64,000 nucleotides of DNA from DASSUW01 sp963806395 (GCA_963806395.1 CAWDYI010000019.1:1-64000); one strand, 5' to 3'; shown: positions 25,265-33,801, counted from the first letter of the stretch. A program made the numbers and translations. Notes: generated from the sequence alone by a model not told the origin.

Positions 25265-26668
25265 TCAGAGCCCCAGCGCGCCGCGCACGGCCGGGACGTT
25301 GCGGCGCGACACGGGCACGGCTTCGGGCGTCGAGCCGTCCACGATCAGCAACAGCTCGCCCCGTTGCCCGCGGTCGACCTCGCGAACGCACGACAGGTTG
25401 ACGATGAATCGCCGGTGGACGCGCATGAACTCGCTCCCGGCGAGCTCGTCCTCGAGCTTGTCGATGCCGTGAATAGCGGCGTGGAGGCGCCCTTCGTCGG
25501 TGACGAGCCAGACGTCGTTGCCGTCCGCCTCCGCGAAACGGACCTCCTCCCGCCGCAGCAGGACCATGCGCTCGCCGCTCACGCCCACGATGCGCGACGG
25601 AGGGGGGTTCAGCCTGGGCTCGAGCCGGTCGCGCTCGATCTGGTCGCCGTGCTCGGTCCCGAACACCGCAAGGGTCCCGATCGGCTGGTCGGCGAAATAG
25701 ACCGGTCGCAGGGTGATCTGGCAGGGCTCCCTGCTGAGGCCGCTGACGACCTGCGTCGAGCCCACCCAGTCGTGGTCGAGACGAGCCTCCTTCATGGCGT
25801 GACGGACGAGACCCCCGAGGTCCAGTGCCGGTCGCCAGCGGACGGCGGGGTCCAGTGCCGGCACCCGCGCGGGAACGCCGAGGAAGAGGCTTGCGGCCTC
25901 ATTGGCGATCACGACCTTGCCGCTTGCGTCCAGGACGGCGAGCGCCTGTCCGGACCGCGCCCGTGTCTGGGCGAATGCCGCGGCCAGCTCGGCGCCGCTG
26001 TCATGGGCGCGCTGGCGCAGGACCGCGCGCGCACCGCCGACCGCGTTGGAGAGCCAGCCTGCTGCCTGGGCGGGAAGCTTGGCCTGCCAGGTCGAGACGT
26101 CGAGGACCGCGACGGGATTGCGGGTCACAGCGTCGCGGACGGCGACGCCGGCGCAGACCCACTCGTCGAAGCCGTGGCACCAGTGCTCGGGCCCGGTGAT
26201 GAGCACCGGCCCGGGCGCCTCGAGCGCCGTGCCCATCCCGTTCGTGCCAGTCGCCCACTCCGACCAGCACGACCACGGCGCCATGTTGCTGTCGCGCGCG
26301 CGCGAGAGCGTCGCCTTGTCGCCATGGACGGTCAGGATCCGACCCCAGGCGTCGGTGACGGTGACGACGCCGCCGAGGCTCTCGACCTCGGTCGCGATCG
26401 AGGCTGCGGCGCCGCCGAGGTGGGCGAACACGATCTCGTGCTCGAGCGTGTGATCGGACGGAGACACGTCCTGCTCGGACGCGGGTGGCGCTTGAGTCAG
26501 TCCTGGGTCGACGTGGTACTGCTCGCGGCAGCGGTACCAGGACGTGGCCACCTCGGGTCGGACCCCACGGACGCGGTCGTCCCCCGCGAGGAACCGTTCA
26601 CGCGCTGCCGTGACCGCTTGAAACCACTCCGCATCACCTCTGCGATGGCCCTTCGCGATCTGGCTCAT
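25265..26668 (-). CDS. GAF-domain transcriptional regulator with LytTR DNA-binding domain
   Basis: This is a 467-residue regulator. The N-terminus has the AcoR-type opening VRPEVATSWYRCREQYHVDP, followed by a GAF sensor (VVTVTDAWGRIL, WATGTNGMGTALEAPGPVLITGPEHWC) and a PAS-like segment (ALAVLDASGKVVIANEAASLFLG). The C-terminal 100 residues are a LytTR domain: VRFAEADGNDVWLVTDEGRLHAAIHGIDKLEDEL, then FMRVHRRFIVNLSCVREVD. No AAA+ sigma-54 module is present, so it acts as a simple DNA-binding activator or repressor. It is divergent from the formate dehydrogenase operon and convergent with pqqE, so control of C1 oxidation is the natural guess. ATG 26668 begins the recognisable domain; longer reading frame upstream would cover the fdh promoter. 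Confidence 0.8.
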   Translation of the reverse strand: MSQIAKGHRRGDAEWFQAVTAARERFLAGDDRVRGVRPEVATSWYRCREQYHVDPGLTQAPPASEQDVSPSDHTLEHEIVFAHLGGAAASIATEVESLGGVVTVTDAWGRILTVHGDKATLSRARDSNMAPWSCWSEWATGTNGMGTALEAPGPVLITGPEHWCHGFDEWVCAGVAVRDAVTRNPVAVLDVSTWQAKLPAQAAGWLSNAVGGARAVLRQRAHDSGAELAAAFAQTRARSGQALAVLDASGKVVIANEAASLFLGVPARVPALDPAVRWRPALDLGGLVRHAMKEARLDHDWVGSTQVVSGLSREPCQITLRPVYFADQPIGTLAVFGTEHGDQIERDRLEPRLNPPPSRIVGVSGERMVLLRREEVRFAEADGNDVWLVTDEGRLHAAIHGIDKLEDELAGSEFMRVHRRFIVNLSCVREVDRGQRGELLLIVDGSTPEAVPVSRRNVPAVRGALGL

Positions 26669-26714
26669 GTGAGAACGGGACCAGCCCCCCGGTCGACTCC
26701 CTCTGGCGTCAGCA

Positions 26715-26741
26715 TAACCGGCTTGAGCATTCGCGTAACCG
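26715..26741. promoter_or_regulatory. Direct repeats in the regulator-fdh intergenic region, possible LytTR sites
   Basis: TAACCG occurs at 26715-26720 and again at 26736-26741, exactly 21 bases apart, inside the 152-base divergent gap. LytTR proteins typically bind short direct repeats about two helical turns (21-22 bp) apart. A second repeated element, GCTTGAG, is at 26721-26727 and 26753-26759. Assignment to the neighbouring LytTR regulator is inference. Confidence 0.4.
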
Positions 26742-26820
26742 ACACGGCGCCAGCTTGAGATTCGAGAGCGCCGCGACTGGTTAGAGTGCTTGCTGAGGCT
26801 CCCGAGAACATGGAAAGGGG

Positions 26821-28770
26821 GTGATCGGATTGCGAAAGAACCGCGGTCGGCTGACCGAACCGCTGGTGCGCGAGAACGGCGCGCTGCGTCCCGCAAGCTG
26901 GGACGAGGCGCTCGATGTCGCTGCGGCCGGGCTCGCCCGGGCCCGCGCGACGGACGCGACGCGCTCCTTCGGGATGTTCAGCTGCTCCAAGGCGTCGAAC
27001 GAGGTGAACTTCCTTGCCCAGAAGTTCGTCCGCTCGGTGATGGGGTCGAACAACATCGACTCGTGCAACCGCACTTGACACGCTCCCAGCGTCGTCGGTC
27101 TGGCGACGGTGTTCGGCGCGGGCGGCGGCACGTCGTCCTATAAGGAGGTCGAGGAAACGGATCTGCTGATCCTGTGGGGCTCGAACGCCCGCGAGACGCA
27201 TCCGATCTTCTTCCACCGGGTCCTCAAGGCCGTGCGCCGCGGCGCGCGGCTGTTCGTCGTCGACCCTCGGCGCACGGGCTCGGCGCAGTGGGCCGACGCT
27301 TGGCTGGGGCTCGATGTCGGCACCGACATCGCCCTCTCGAACGCGATGGCGCGCGAGATCATCCACGCCGGGCTGACCAACGACCGCTTCATCGAGCGCT
27401 CGACGACCGGCTTCGAGGAGTACCGCGAGTCGGTCGAGCCGTGGACCCTCGAGGAGGGCGAGCGCGTGACCGGCGTGCCGGCCGAGGTCATCCGCGAGAT
27501 GGCCCACGCGTATGCGCGCGCCGACCGCGCGATCCTGTGCTGGACGCTGGGGATCACCGAGCACGTGACCGCGGTCGACAACGTGCTGTCGCTGATCAAC
27601 CTCGCCCTGCTGACCGGCCACGTCGGGCGCTACGGCTCCGGCCTGAACCCGCTGCGCGGCCAGAACAACGTGCAGGGCGGTGGGGACATGGGCGCGATCC
27701 CCAACAAGCTGCCCGGCTTCCAGGACGTCCAGGACGACATGGAGGCCCGCGCGCGCTTCGAGGCCGCCTGGGACACCAAGCTGCCGCCCGAGCGCGGGTG
27801 GCACCTGTCCGAGATGTTCGACGGCATGGAGCGCGGTGAGTTCAACACGCTCTACGTCCTGGGCGAGAACCCGGCGCAGTCGGAGGCCGACTCCAAGCGC
27901 GCGCTCGGGCTGCTGGAGGGCCTGGACTTCATGATCGCCCAGGACATCATCATGACCAAGACGTGTGAGATGGCGGACGTGGTCTTCCCGTCGACGGCGT
28001 CGTGGTGCGAGTCCGCCGGCGGCACGGTGACCAACTCCGAGCGGCGCGTGCAGCTCATGCACAAGGCGATCGACGGGCCCGGCGAGGCCCGCGACGACCA
28101 GTGGATCATCTCCGAGCTCGCACGCCGCCTGGGTCACGACTGGGGTCAGCCGACGCCGGAGGAGGCGTGGGACGAGCTGCGCTCGCTCAGCCCGATGCAC
28201 GGCGGCATGAGCTACGCGCGGCTGGCCGAGCTGGGCGGGATCCAATGGCCATGCCCGGACGAAGGGCATCCGGGCTCGCTGTTCCTGCACGGCCGGCTGT
28301 GGGACGAGCCGGTCGGCGGCCCGCTCGCGCCCTTCTCGGTCACGCCCTGGGCGCCTCCGATCGACGAGCTCGACGACGACTTCCCGATCCGGCTGACCAC
28401 AGGCCGGCGCCTGGACTCCTACAACACCGGGGTGCAGTCGGGGCTGTACCGGTCGCCGATGCGCCGCGGCGAGACCCTCGACCTCTGCGCCCAGGACGCC
28501 GCTTCCCTCGGGGTGGAGCCCGGCGACATCGTGCGCGTCACCTCGCGCCGCGGCTCGATCGAGGTACCCGTGCGCCTGGACCCGGGGCTGCGCCCGGGCC
28601 TCGCCTTCATGACGATGCACTTCCCCGATCAGGTCGATGTCAACATCCTCACGATCGATGCCACCGACCCCAAGTCGGGCACCGCGGAGTTCAAGGCGAC
28701 GGCCGTCCGCGTCGAGAAGGTCGGCGAGCGTCAAACTGCAGGCGTGACCAGCAGCGAGGCAGGGAAGTAG
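26821..28770 (+). CDS. Formate dehydrogenase catalytic (molybdopterin) part with selenocysteine; split alpha subunit, C-terminal piece
   Basis: This is the molybdenum/tungsten bis-MGD domain of an NAD-linked formate dehydrogenase. Residues 1-85 read up to NIDSCNRT, then TGA (27076-27078), then HAPSVVGLATVFG in the same frame. That is the active-site position Sec/Cys-His of the family (NR-x-[CU]-H-x-PS), so the TGA encodes selenocysteine at residue 86, not a stop. Downstream are LLILWGSNARETHP, LFVVDPRRTGSAQWAD, GRYGSGLNPLRGQNNVQGGGDMG, and the C-terminal MGD domain FPIRLTTGRRLDSYNTG through DPKSGTAEFKATAVRVE. The chain lacks the Fe-S domains and the N-terminal Fe4S4 domain; these are encoded at 30601-31515. 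Start GTG 26821, or TTG 26830 after AAAGGGGG. It is followed by the NuoEF-like gene after one base. Confidence 0.9.
27090..27108 (+). promoter_or_regulatory. SECIS-like hairpin after the selenocysteine TGA
   Basis: Eleven bases after the TGA, CGTCGTC (27090-27096) pairs with GGCGACG (27102-27108), a 7-base stem including one U-G pair, around the loop GGTCT (27097-27101). Bacterial SECIS elements have a stem about 11 bases after the UGA and a GU in the apical loop read by SelB. The E. coli fdhF element has the same GGUCU loop, from my knowledge of that element. Confidence 0.8.
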
Positions 28771-28771
28771 C

Positions 28772-30604
28772 GTGGACGTCAGGCTGCTCGACGCCGAGCC
28801 GACGGCGGCCGAACGCGACGCCGTCGACGTCTTCCTGGGCCCGTCGCTGGCGAGCTGGGCGGGGGCCGACGCGGTCGACAACGGCCACGCCGCGCACGGC
28901 GGCCACGCGGCGCGCGCCCAGCGCCACCTGCTGCTGCCGACGCTGCACGCGCTGCAAGAGCGCGCCGGCTGGATCAGCCCGGGCGGCCTGAACTACATCG
29001 CGCGGTGCCTGACCGTGCCGCCCGCCGACGTCTACGGCGTGGCCACGTTCTACGCGCTCTTCTCGACCGAGGAGCGCCCGCCGCGGGCGGTGCACGTCTG
29101 CGACGACATCGCCTGCCGCTGCGCCGGCTCCGAAGCGCTCATCGCCGAGCTCAAGGAGCGTTTCGGCCCGGAGGACAGCGACGTCGACGGGGCGTCCTGG
29201 CTGCGCAGCCCATGTCTGGGGCAGTGCGACCGCGCGCCGGCGGCGCTGCTCACCCAGGCCGGCGACGCGCCGGTCGAGCGTGAGCTGATGTCCGTCGACG
29301 CCGGCACGGTGATCGACATCCTCAACGGCGGCACGCCGCCCGAGCCACCCTCGACCGAGCCGCCCCAGCAGGGCGACCCGAGCCTGCGGCTGCTGGCCCG
29401 TGTCGGCCCTGTCGACCCCGAGAGCCTCGACGACTACCGCGCCCACGGCGGCTACGACGCGCTGCGGCGCGCGCTCGAGCTCGGCCCCGAGGGCGTCATC
29501 CGCGAAGTCATCGACTCGAACCTCATCGGCCGCGGCGGCGCTGCCTTCCCGATGGGCCGCAAATGGGACGCCGTCGCGCGCCAGCCGCGGCGCCCGCACT
29601 ACCTGATCTGCAACGCCGACGAGTCCGAGCCCGGGACGTTCAAGGACCGCGTGCTCATGGAGGGCGACCCGTTCGCCGTCGTCGAGGCGATGACGATCGC
29701 CGCCTACGCGACCGGCTGCGAGCAGGGCTATCTCTACGTGCGCGGCGAGTACCCGCTCGCGCTTGCGCGCATCGAGAACGCCATCGCCCTGGCCAACGAG
29801 CGCGGGTTCCTCGGGTCGGACATCCTCGCGCACGGCTTCAACTTCGGCATCGAGATCCGCAAGGGCGCCGGCGCATACATCTGCGGCGAGGAGACCGCCA
29901 TCTTCGGGTCGATCGAGGGCTACCGCGGCGAGCCCCGCAACAAGCCGCCGTTCCCGGTCGTCGAAGGACTCTTCCGTCAGCCCACCGTGGTCAACAACGT
30001 CGAAACGCTCGTGAACGTCCTGCCGATCGTGCTCGAGGGCGGCCCGGCGTTCGCCCAGATCGGCACCGAGAAGTCGACCGGGCCCAAGCTCTTCTGCGTC
30101 TCGGGCGCGGTGGGGACGCCCGGGACCTACGAGGTCCCGTTCGGGACCACGCTGCGCGCGCTGCTCGAGCTCGCCGGCGGGGTGACGCCGAACCTGCAGG
30201 CCGTGCTCCTCGGCGGCGCAGCCGGCGGCTTCCTCAGCCCCGACGACCTCGACCTGCGCCTCTCGATCGAGGACGCGCGGGAGGTCCACGCCACCCTCGG
30301 GTCGGGCGTCGTGGTCGCGATCGACGACACCGTCGACCTCGGGCGCCTGCTGATGGTCATCGCCGCCTTCATGCGCGACGAGAGCTGCGGACAGTGCGTG
30401 CCCTGCCGCGTCGGCACGGTCCGCCAGGAGGAGGCCGTCGCGCGGCTGCTGTCGGGCCGGACACGCGGCAGCGTTCAGGACGAGCTCGCGCTGATCGCCG
30501 AGATCGGCCAGGCCATGCGCGACGCCTCGATCTGCGGCCTGGGCCAGACCGCCTCCTCCGCGATCGAGTCCGCCATCGAGCGATTGGGAGCCTTCACGAC
30601 ATGA
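28772..30604 (+). CDS. NAD-linked formate dehydrogenase diaphorase subunit, NuoE-NuoF fusion
   Basis: This is the electron-transfer subunit that passes electrons from formate oxidation to NAD. Residues 1 to about 165 are NuoE-like with the [2Fe-2S] Cys set in VCDDIACRCAG and SPCLGQCDRAPA. After a Pro-rich linker (about residues 185-205) the NuoF part follows. It has GRGGAAFPMGRKWDA (FMN loop), CNADESEPGTFKDR, YVRGEYPLA, GAGAYICGEETA (NADH site) and the [4Fe-4S] ligands ESCGQCVPCRVGT with a final Cys in ASICGLGQ. Fused NuoEF beta subunits are known in tungsten- or molybdenum-dependent NAD formate dehydrogenases of methylotrophs. Length is 610 residues; start GTG 28772. Its stop overlaps the next ATG (ATGA). 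Confidence 0.92.
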   Translation: MDVRLLDAEPTAAERDAVDVFLGPSLASWAGADAVDNGHAAHGGHAARAQRHLLLPTLHALQERAGWISPGGLNYIARCLTVPPADVYGVATFYALFSTEERPPRAVHVCDDIACRCAGSEALIAELKERFGPEDSDVDGASWLRSPCLGQCDRAPAALLTQAGDAPVERELMSVDAGTVIDILNGGTPPEPPSTEPPQQGDPSLRLLARVGPVDPESLDDYRAHGGYDALRRALELGPEGVIREVIDSNLIGRGGAAFPMGRKWDAVARQPRRPHYLICNADESEPGTFKDRVLMEGDPFAVVEAMTIAAYATGCEQGYLYVRGEYPLALARIENAIALANERGFLGSDILAHGFNFGIEIRKGAGAYICGEETAIFGSIEGYRGEPRNKPPFPVVEGLFRQPTVVNNVETLVNVLPIVLEGGPAFAQIGTEKSTGPKLFCVSGAVGTPGTYEVPFGTTLRALLELAGGVTPNLQAVLLGGAAGGFLSPDDLDLRLSIEDAREVHATLGSGVVVAIDDTVDLGRLLMVIAAFMRDESCGQCVPCRVGTVRQEEAVARLLSGRTRGSVQDELALIAEIGQAMRDASICGLGQTASSAIESAIERLGAFTT

Positions 30605-31515
30605 CGCAGCGCACGGTCAGCCTCACGATCGACGACCAGCCGGTCGAGGTCCCCGAAGGCGCCACGATCCTCGAGGCGTGCGCGGAGCTCGGGATCGACA
30701 CGCCGACGCTCTGCTACGGCGAGACCCTGCAGCCCGCGAACGTCTGCCGCGTCTGCGTCGTGGAGGTCGAGGGCGGGCGCGTGCTCGCGCCGGCGTGCTC
30801 GCGCAAGGTCGAGCCCGACATGGTCGTGAAGACGGACTCCGAGCGGGTGCGCCACAGCCGCAAGATGGTGATGGAGTTCCTCGACTCGTCGGCCGACCTG
30901 TCGATCACGCCCGCCGCCCAGGACTACCTGCGCCGCTACGACGCCGACTCCGCCCGCTACGGGCCGCCCGCGCCGCCGGATACCGGGCGCGACCGGCGCC
31001 GCACCGGCCACCACGAGGAGCCCGACGGGCAGACCGCCGCCACCGTGTACCAGCCGGTCAAGGTCGACAACGAGCTCTACGTGCGCGACTACTCCAAGTG
31101 CATCCTCTGTTACAAGTGCGTCGACGCCTGCGGCGATCAGTGGCAGAACACGTTCGCGATCACCGTTGCCGGCCGCGGCTTCGACGCGCGCATCTCGACC
31201 GAGTACGCCAATCCGTTGCCCGACTCGGCGTGCGTCTACTGCGGCAACTGCATCGCCGTCTGCCCGACGGGCGCGCTGATGTTCGCCTCCGAGTACGAGC
31301 TGCGCGATGCCGCGCAGTGGGACGAGTCGAGCCAGACGCAGTCCGACACCATCTGCCCCTACTGCGGCGTCGGCTGCAGCCTCACGCTGCACGTCCAGGA
31401 CAACCAGATCGTCAAGGTCAGCTCGCCCGACGACCATGACATCACGCGCGGCAATCTCTGCATCAAGGGCCGCTTCGGCTTCCAGCACGTCCAGCCGAAG
31501 CCCGGCGACGGCTAG
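30601..31515 (+). CDS. Formate dehydrogenase iron-sulfur/Fe4S4 domain protein; split alpha subunit, N-terminal piece
   Basis: This 304-residue protein is the part that normally forms the N-terminus of the formate dehydrogenase alpha chain. In order it has a NuoG-type [2Fe-2S] domain (CYGETLQPANVCRVCVVEVEGG, then APAC), a short helical segment (HSRKMVMEFL), and a two-cluster ferredoxin (CILCYKCVDAC and CVYCGNCIAVCPTGAL). The Fe4S4 MGD motif follows as ICPYCGVGCSLTLHV with CIKGRFGFQHV. It stops 11 residues after that motif, just where the molybdopterin domain would begin. That missing domain is the separate gene at 26821-28770. The two must assemble to make an active site. ATG 30601 overlaps the NuoEF stop. 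Its TAG shares CTAG with the stop of the convergent monooxygenase. Confidence 0.9.
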   Translation: MTQRTVSLTIDDQPVEVPEGATILEACAELGIDTPTLCYGETLQPANVCRVCVVEVEGGRVLAPACSRKVEPDMVVKTDSERVRHSRKMVMEFLDSSADLSITPAAQDYLRRYDADSARYGPPAPPDTGRDRRRTGHHEEPDGQTAATVYQPVKVDNELYVRDYSKCILCYKCVDACGDQWQNTFAITVAGRGFDARISTEYANPLPDSACVYCGNCIAVCPTGALMFASEYELRDAAQWDESSQTQSDTICPYCGVGCSLTLHVQDNQIVKVSSPDDHDITRGNLCIKGRFGFQHVQPKPGDG

Positions 31516-32993
31516 GGCCTGTCTGCTGAGAGCTCCGTGGGCGGTCCGAACCAGGTGGTCAGCGCGTCAGCGAGCCCCTGCTGGGCCAGGTCTCCCACCC
31601 AGGCCACATATCCGTCGGGCCGGATCGCCACGGCAGTGGGAGCGGTGATCGCGCCGAGTAGCGGGAGCTCCCACTCCCCGTCGTAGCTCGCGTCGATCAG
31701 CTGGACCCGGTCGGCCCATCCTGTGATGTCGAAGCCGCCGGGCTCACCGAGGTTGAGCAGCACCGGCTTGGCGTCGTGCAGCAGCTCGAAGACCCGGAGC
31801 GGGCCGTCGGCGGTCACGAGGTCCAGATCGGGCATCCGGCGTCCGAGCAGCGGATGTCCCTCGCCGAGGTCGAGATGAATGTCCAGCCCGGAGATGAGCC
31901 CGGCGAGCCGTCTGCGAGGCTCGTCCATGCTCGCCAGCTCCGACACGACATCGACCACGGCCTTGATGCGCTCGTCGTGACGCTGGAGCGCGGTCTGGGC
32001 CATCGTGTACCGGAGCGCGCGGGCAGCGACCGGGTGGCGCTCGGAGTGGTAGGTGTCCAGGAGGCTCTCCGGGGAGGTCCCGTCGACCACCTGCGCGAGC
32101 TTCCATCCCAGATTCAGCGCATCCTGCACACCGAGGCTGAGACCCTGTCCACCCGCCGGGTAGTGCACGTGCGCCGCGTCGCCGGCCAGGAGGACTCGTC
32201 CCACGCGGTAGGCGGCGGCCTGCCGGGTCATATCGGTGAACCTGGAGATCCACGTGGCGTTGTGGATCCCGAAGTCGGTGCCGAACACGCTGACGAGCGC
32301 CTCGCTGAGATCACGCAGGGTGGGGTCGCCGGAGGGCCCGACCCGCTGCTCGGTCACGACGACCCGGAACGTCTTCCCATCCCCCATCCTGTGGAGGCCG
32401 TGGATGCCGGTGGCGTCGTGACGGGGGCCCTGCGGCGGCTCCTCGGTCAGCTCGACCTCAGCGATCAGGTTGCTCCTCGTCGGATCCCACCCCGGGAACT
32501 CGATGCCGGCTGCTTTACGGATCAGACTGCGTCCGCCGTCGCACCCGACGAGATACCGCGCCCGCAGCGATCGGCCGTCCGACAGCTCGGCGTCGACGCC
32601 GGTGTCGTCCTGCGCGAAGCCCGTCACCTCGCTCCCGTAATGGATGCGCACCGGCAACTCGGCGATCCAGGCGGCCATGATCCGCTCGATCTGGTTCTGG
32701 AAGATCGCGAGCGAATACGGATGACGTGTCGGGAAGTCGCTCATGTCCAACACGGTCGTGCCGAACGTCGCGGCCTGAACCGGCTGACCCTCGGCGAGGA
32801 ACCGATCAGCGACCCCACGCTGATCCAGCACCTCGATCGTGCGCGCGTGAAAACCGCCGGCTCGTGATTCGACGAGCACGTGATCGGGACGCCGCTCGAC
32901 AACCGCGACGTCGACCTTCGCCAACGCCAGCTCAGCCGCCAGCATCATCCCGGCCGGACCTCCTCCGGCGATCACCACCGCATGTTCGGTCAT
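31512..32993 (-). CDS. FAD-dependent aromatic-ring-type monooxygenase
   Basis: This is a class A flavoprotein monooxygenase of 493 residues, of the PheA/UbiH/rifampicin-monooxygenase type that uses NAD(P)H and O2. The FAD sites are intact: VVIAGGGPAGMMLAAEL at the N-terminus, YLVGCDGGRSLIRKAAG near 160, and VLLAGDAAHVHYPAGGQGLSLGVQDALNLGWKLA near 290. A thioredoxin-like C-terminal domain follows (GEPGGFDITGWADRVQLID). The substrate is unknown; phenols or polyketide-like antibiotics are typical. ATG 32993 overlaps the fdhD stop (ATGA), so it is co-translated with fdhD, although the functions look unrelated. It converges with the formate dehydrogenase operon. Confidence 0.82.
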   Translation of the reverse strand: MTEHAVVIAGGGPAGMMLAAELALAKVDVAVVERRPDHVLVESRAGGFHARTIEVLDQRGVADRFLAEGQPVQAATFGTTVLDMSDFPTRHPYSLAIFQNQIERIMAAWIAELPVRIHYGSEVTGFAQDDTGVDAELSDGRSLRARYLVGCDGGRSLIRKAAGIEFPGWDPTRSNLIAEVELTEEPPQGPRHDATGIHGLHRMGDGKTFRVVVTEQRVGPSGDPTLRDLSEALVSVFGTDFGIHNATWISRFTDMTRQAAAYRVGRVLLAGDAAHVHYPAGGQGLSLGVQDALNLGWKLAQVVDGTSPESLLDTYHSERHPVAARALRYTMAQTALQRHDERIKAVVDVVSELASMDEPRRRLAGLISGLDIHLDLGEGHPLLGRRMPDLDLVTADGPLRVFELLHDAKPVLLNLGEPGGFDITGWADRVQLIDASYDGEWELPLLGAITAPTAVAIRPDGYVAWVGDLAQQGLADALTTWFGPPTELSADRP

Positions 32994-33766
32994 CGCCGCT
33001 CTCCGGCCGACAACACGCGCTCTGCGCCGGTGTAGACGTTCACATTCCCTCGCCGCGCGAAGCCGCACAGCGTCATCCCGCGATCGGCGGCGAGCTTGAC
33101 GGCCAGCGACGTCGGCGCGCCGACGCCCACGACCACGGGCGCACCGGCCACCGCTGCCTTCTGCACGAGCTCGAAGGAGAGCCGGCCCGAGACGCACAGC
33201 AGACGATCGTGGAGCGGCAGCAGCCCGTCGAGCAACGCGCGGCCGACGACCTTGTCCATCGCGTTGTGGCGCCCGACGTCCTCGCGAATGAGCAGCAGCG
33301 TCCCGCCCGCGTCGAACAGGCCGGTGGCGTGCAGCCCGCCGGTCGCGTCGAACGCGGGCTGGCGCAGACGCTCGGGCAGGTCGGCCAGCAGCGCACGGGG
33401 AACCTGCGGCCCCGTGGGGAGCGCGGGCGCGTGCACCGCGACCTCCTCGAGGGCGCCCTTGCCGCACACGCCGCACGAGCTCGTGGTGTAGAAGCGCCGC
33501 CGGCCCGGATCGAAGCTCAGCTGCGCGTCGACGTCAACGGTGTTCGCCGCCAGGTCGGGCGGCGGCCCGGCCGGGGCCGGAGCGCCGATCAAGCCCTCGC
33601 CGTACAGGAATCCGAGCGCGAGCTCCTCGTCGTGACCCGGCGTGCGCATGGTCACCGCGAGCGCCTCGCCGCGCACGCGGATCTCGAGCGGGTCCTCGAT
33701 GGCCACGCGATCGGGCACGCCATCGCGCTCGATGGCGATCGACAGACGAAGGGGATCGACCTCCAT
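32990..33766 (-). CDS. fdhD: Formate dehydrogenase accessory sulfurtransferase FdhD
   Basis: FdhD transfers sulfur from a cysteine desulfurase to the molybdenum cofactor so that formate dehydrogenase becomes active. The protein is 258 residues with the catalytic Cys pair in FYTTSSCGVCGKGALEEV (CxxC near residue 113). ALAVTMRTPGHDEELALGFLYGEGLI is in the N-terminal half, and LLLIREDVGRHNAMDKVVGRAL and RLSFELVQKAAVAGAP follow. These are all family signatures. It is needed by the formate dehydrogenase encoded about 2-7 kb away on the other strand. ATG 33766 is preceded by open sequence without a better start. Confidence 0.93.
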   Translation of the reverse strand: MEVDPLRLSIAIERDGVPDRVAIEDPLEIRVRGEALAVTMRTPGHDEELALGFLYGEGLIGAPAPAGPPPDLAANTVDVDAQLSFDPGRRRFYTTSSCGVCGKGALEEVAVHAPALPTGPQVPRALLADLPERLRQPAFDATGGLHATGLFDAGGTLLLIREDVGRHNAMDKVVGRALLDGLLPLHDRLLCVSGRLSFELVQKAAVAGAPVVVGVGAPTSLAVKLAADRGMTLCGFARRGNVNVYTGAERVLSAGERR

Positions 33767-33801
33767 GGGCAGAGCAATACCCTCGCAGGTCGGTTTGGTG
33801 C

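Noticed and set aside
25255..25269. TCTGAC-GTC-GTCAGA as a bidirectional terminator between pqqE and the regulator
   Set aside because: The stem is only six bases with a three-base loop, has no T-run, and is built around the two stop codons; too weak to call.
27076..27078. Nonsense mutation that truncates the formate dehydrogenase catalytic gene at residue 85
   Set aside because: The codon sits exactly at the family's selenocysteine position, the frame continues without a break, and a SECIS-like hairpin follows at the right distance.
26821..28770. Formate dehydrogenase catalytic gene as a decayed gene lacking its N-terminus
   Set aside because: The missing Fe-S and Fe4S4 domains are intact in the third gene of the same coupled operon (30601-31515), so it is a split subunit rather than a truncation.
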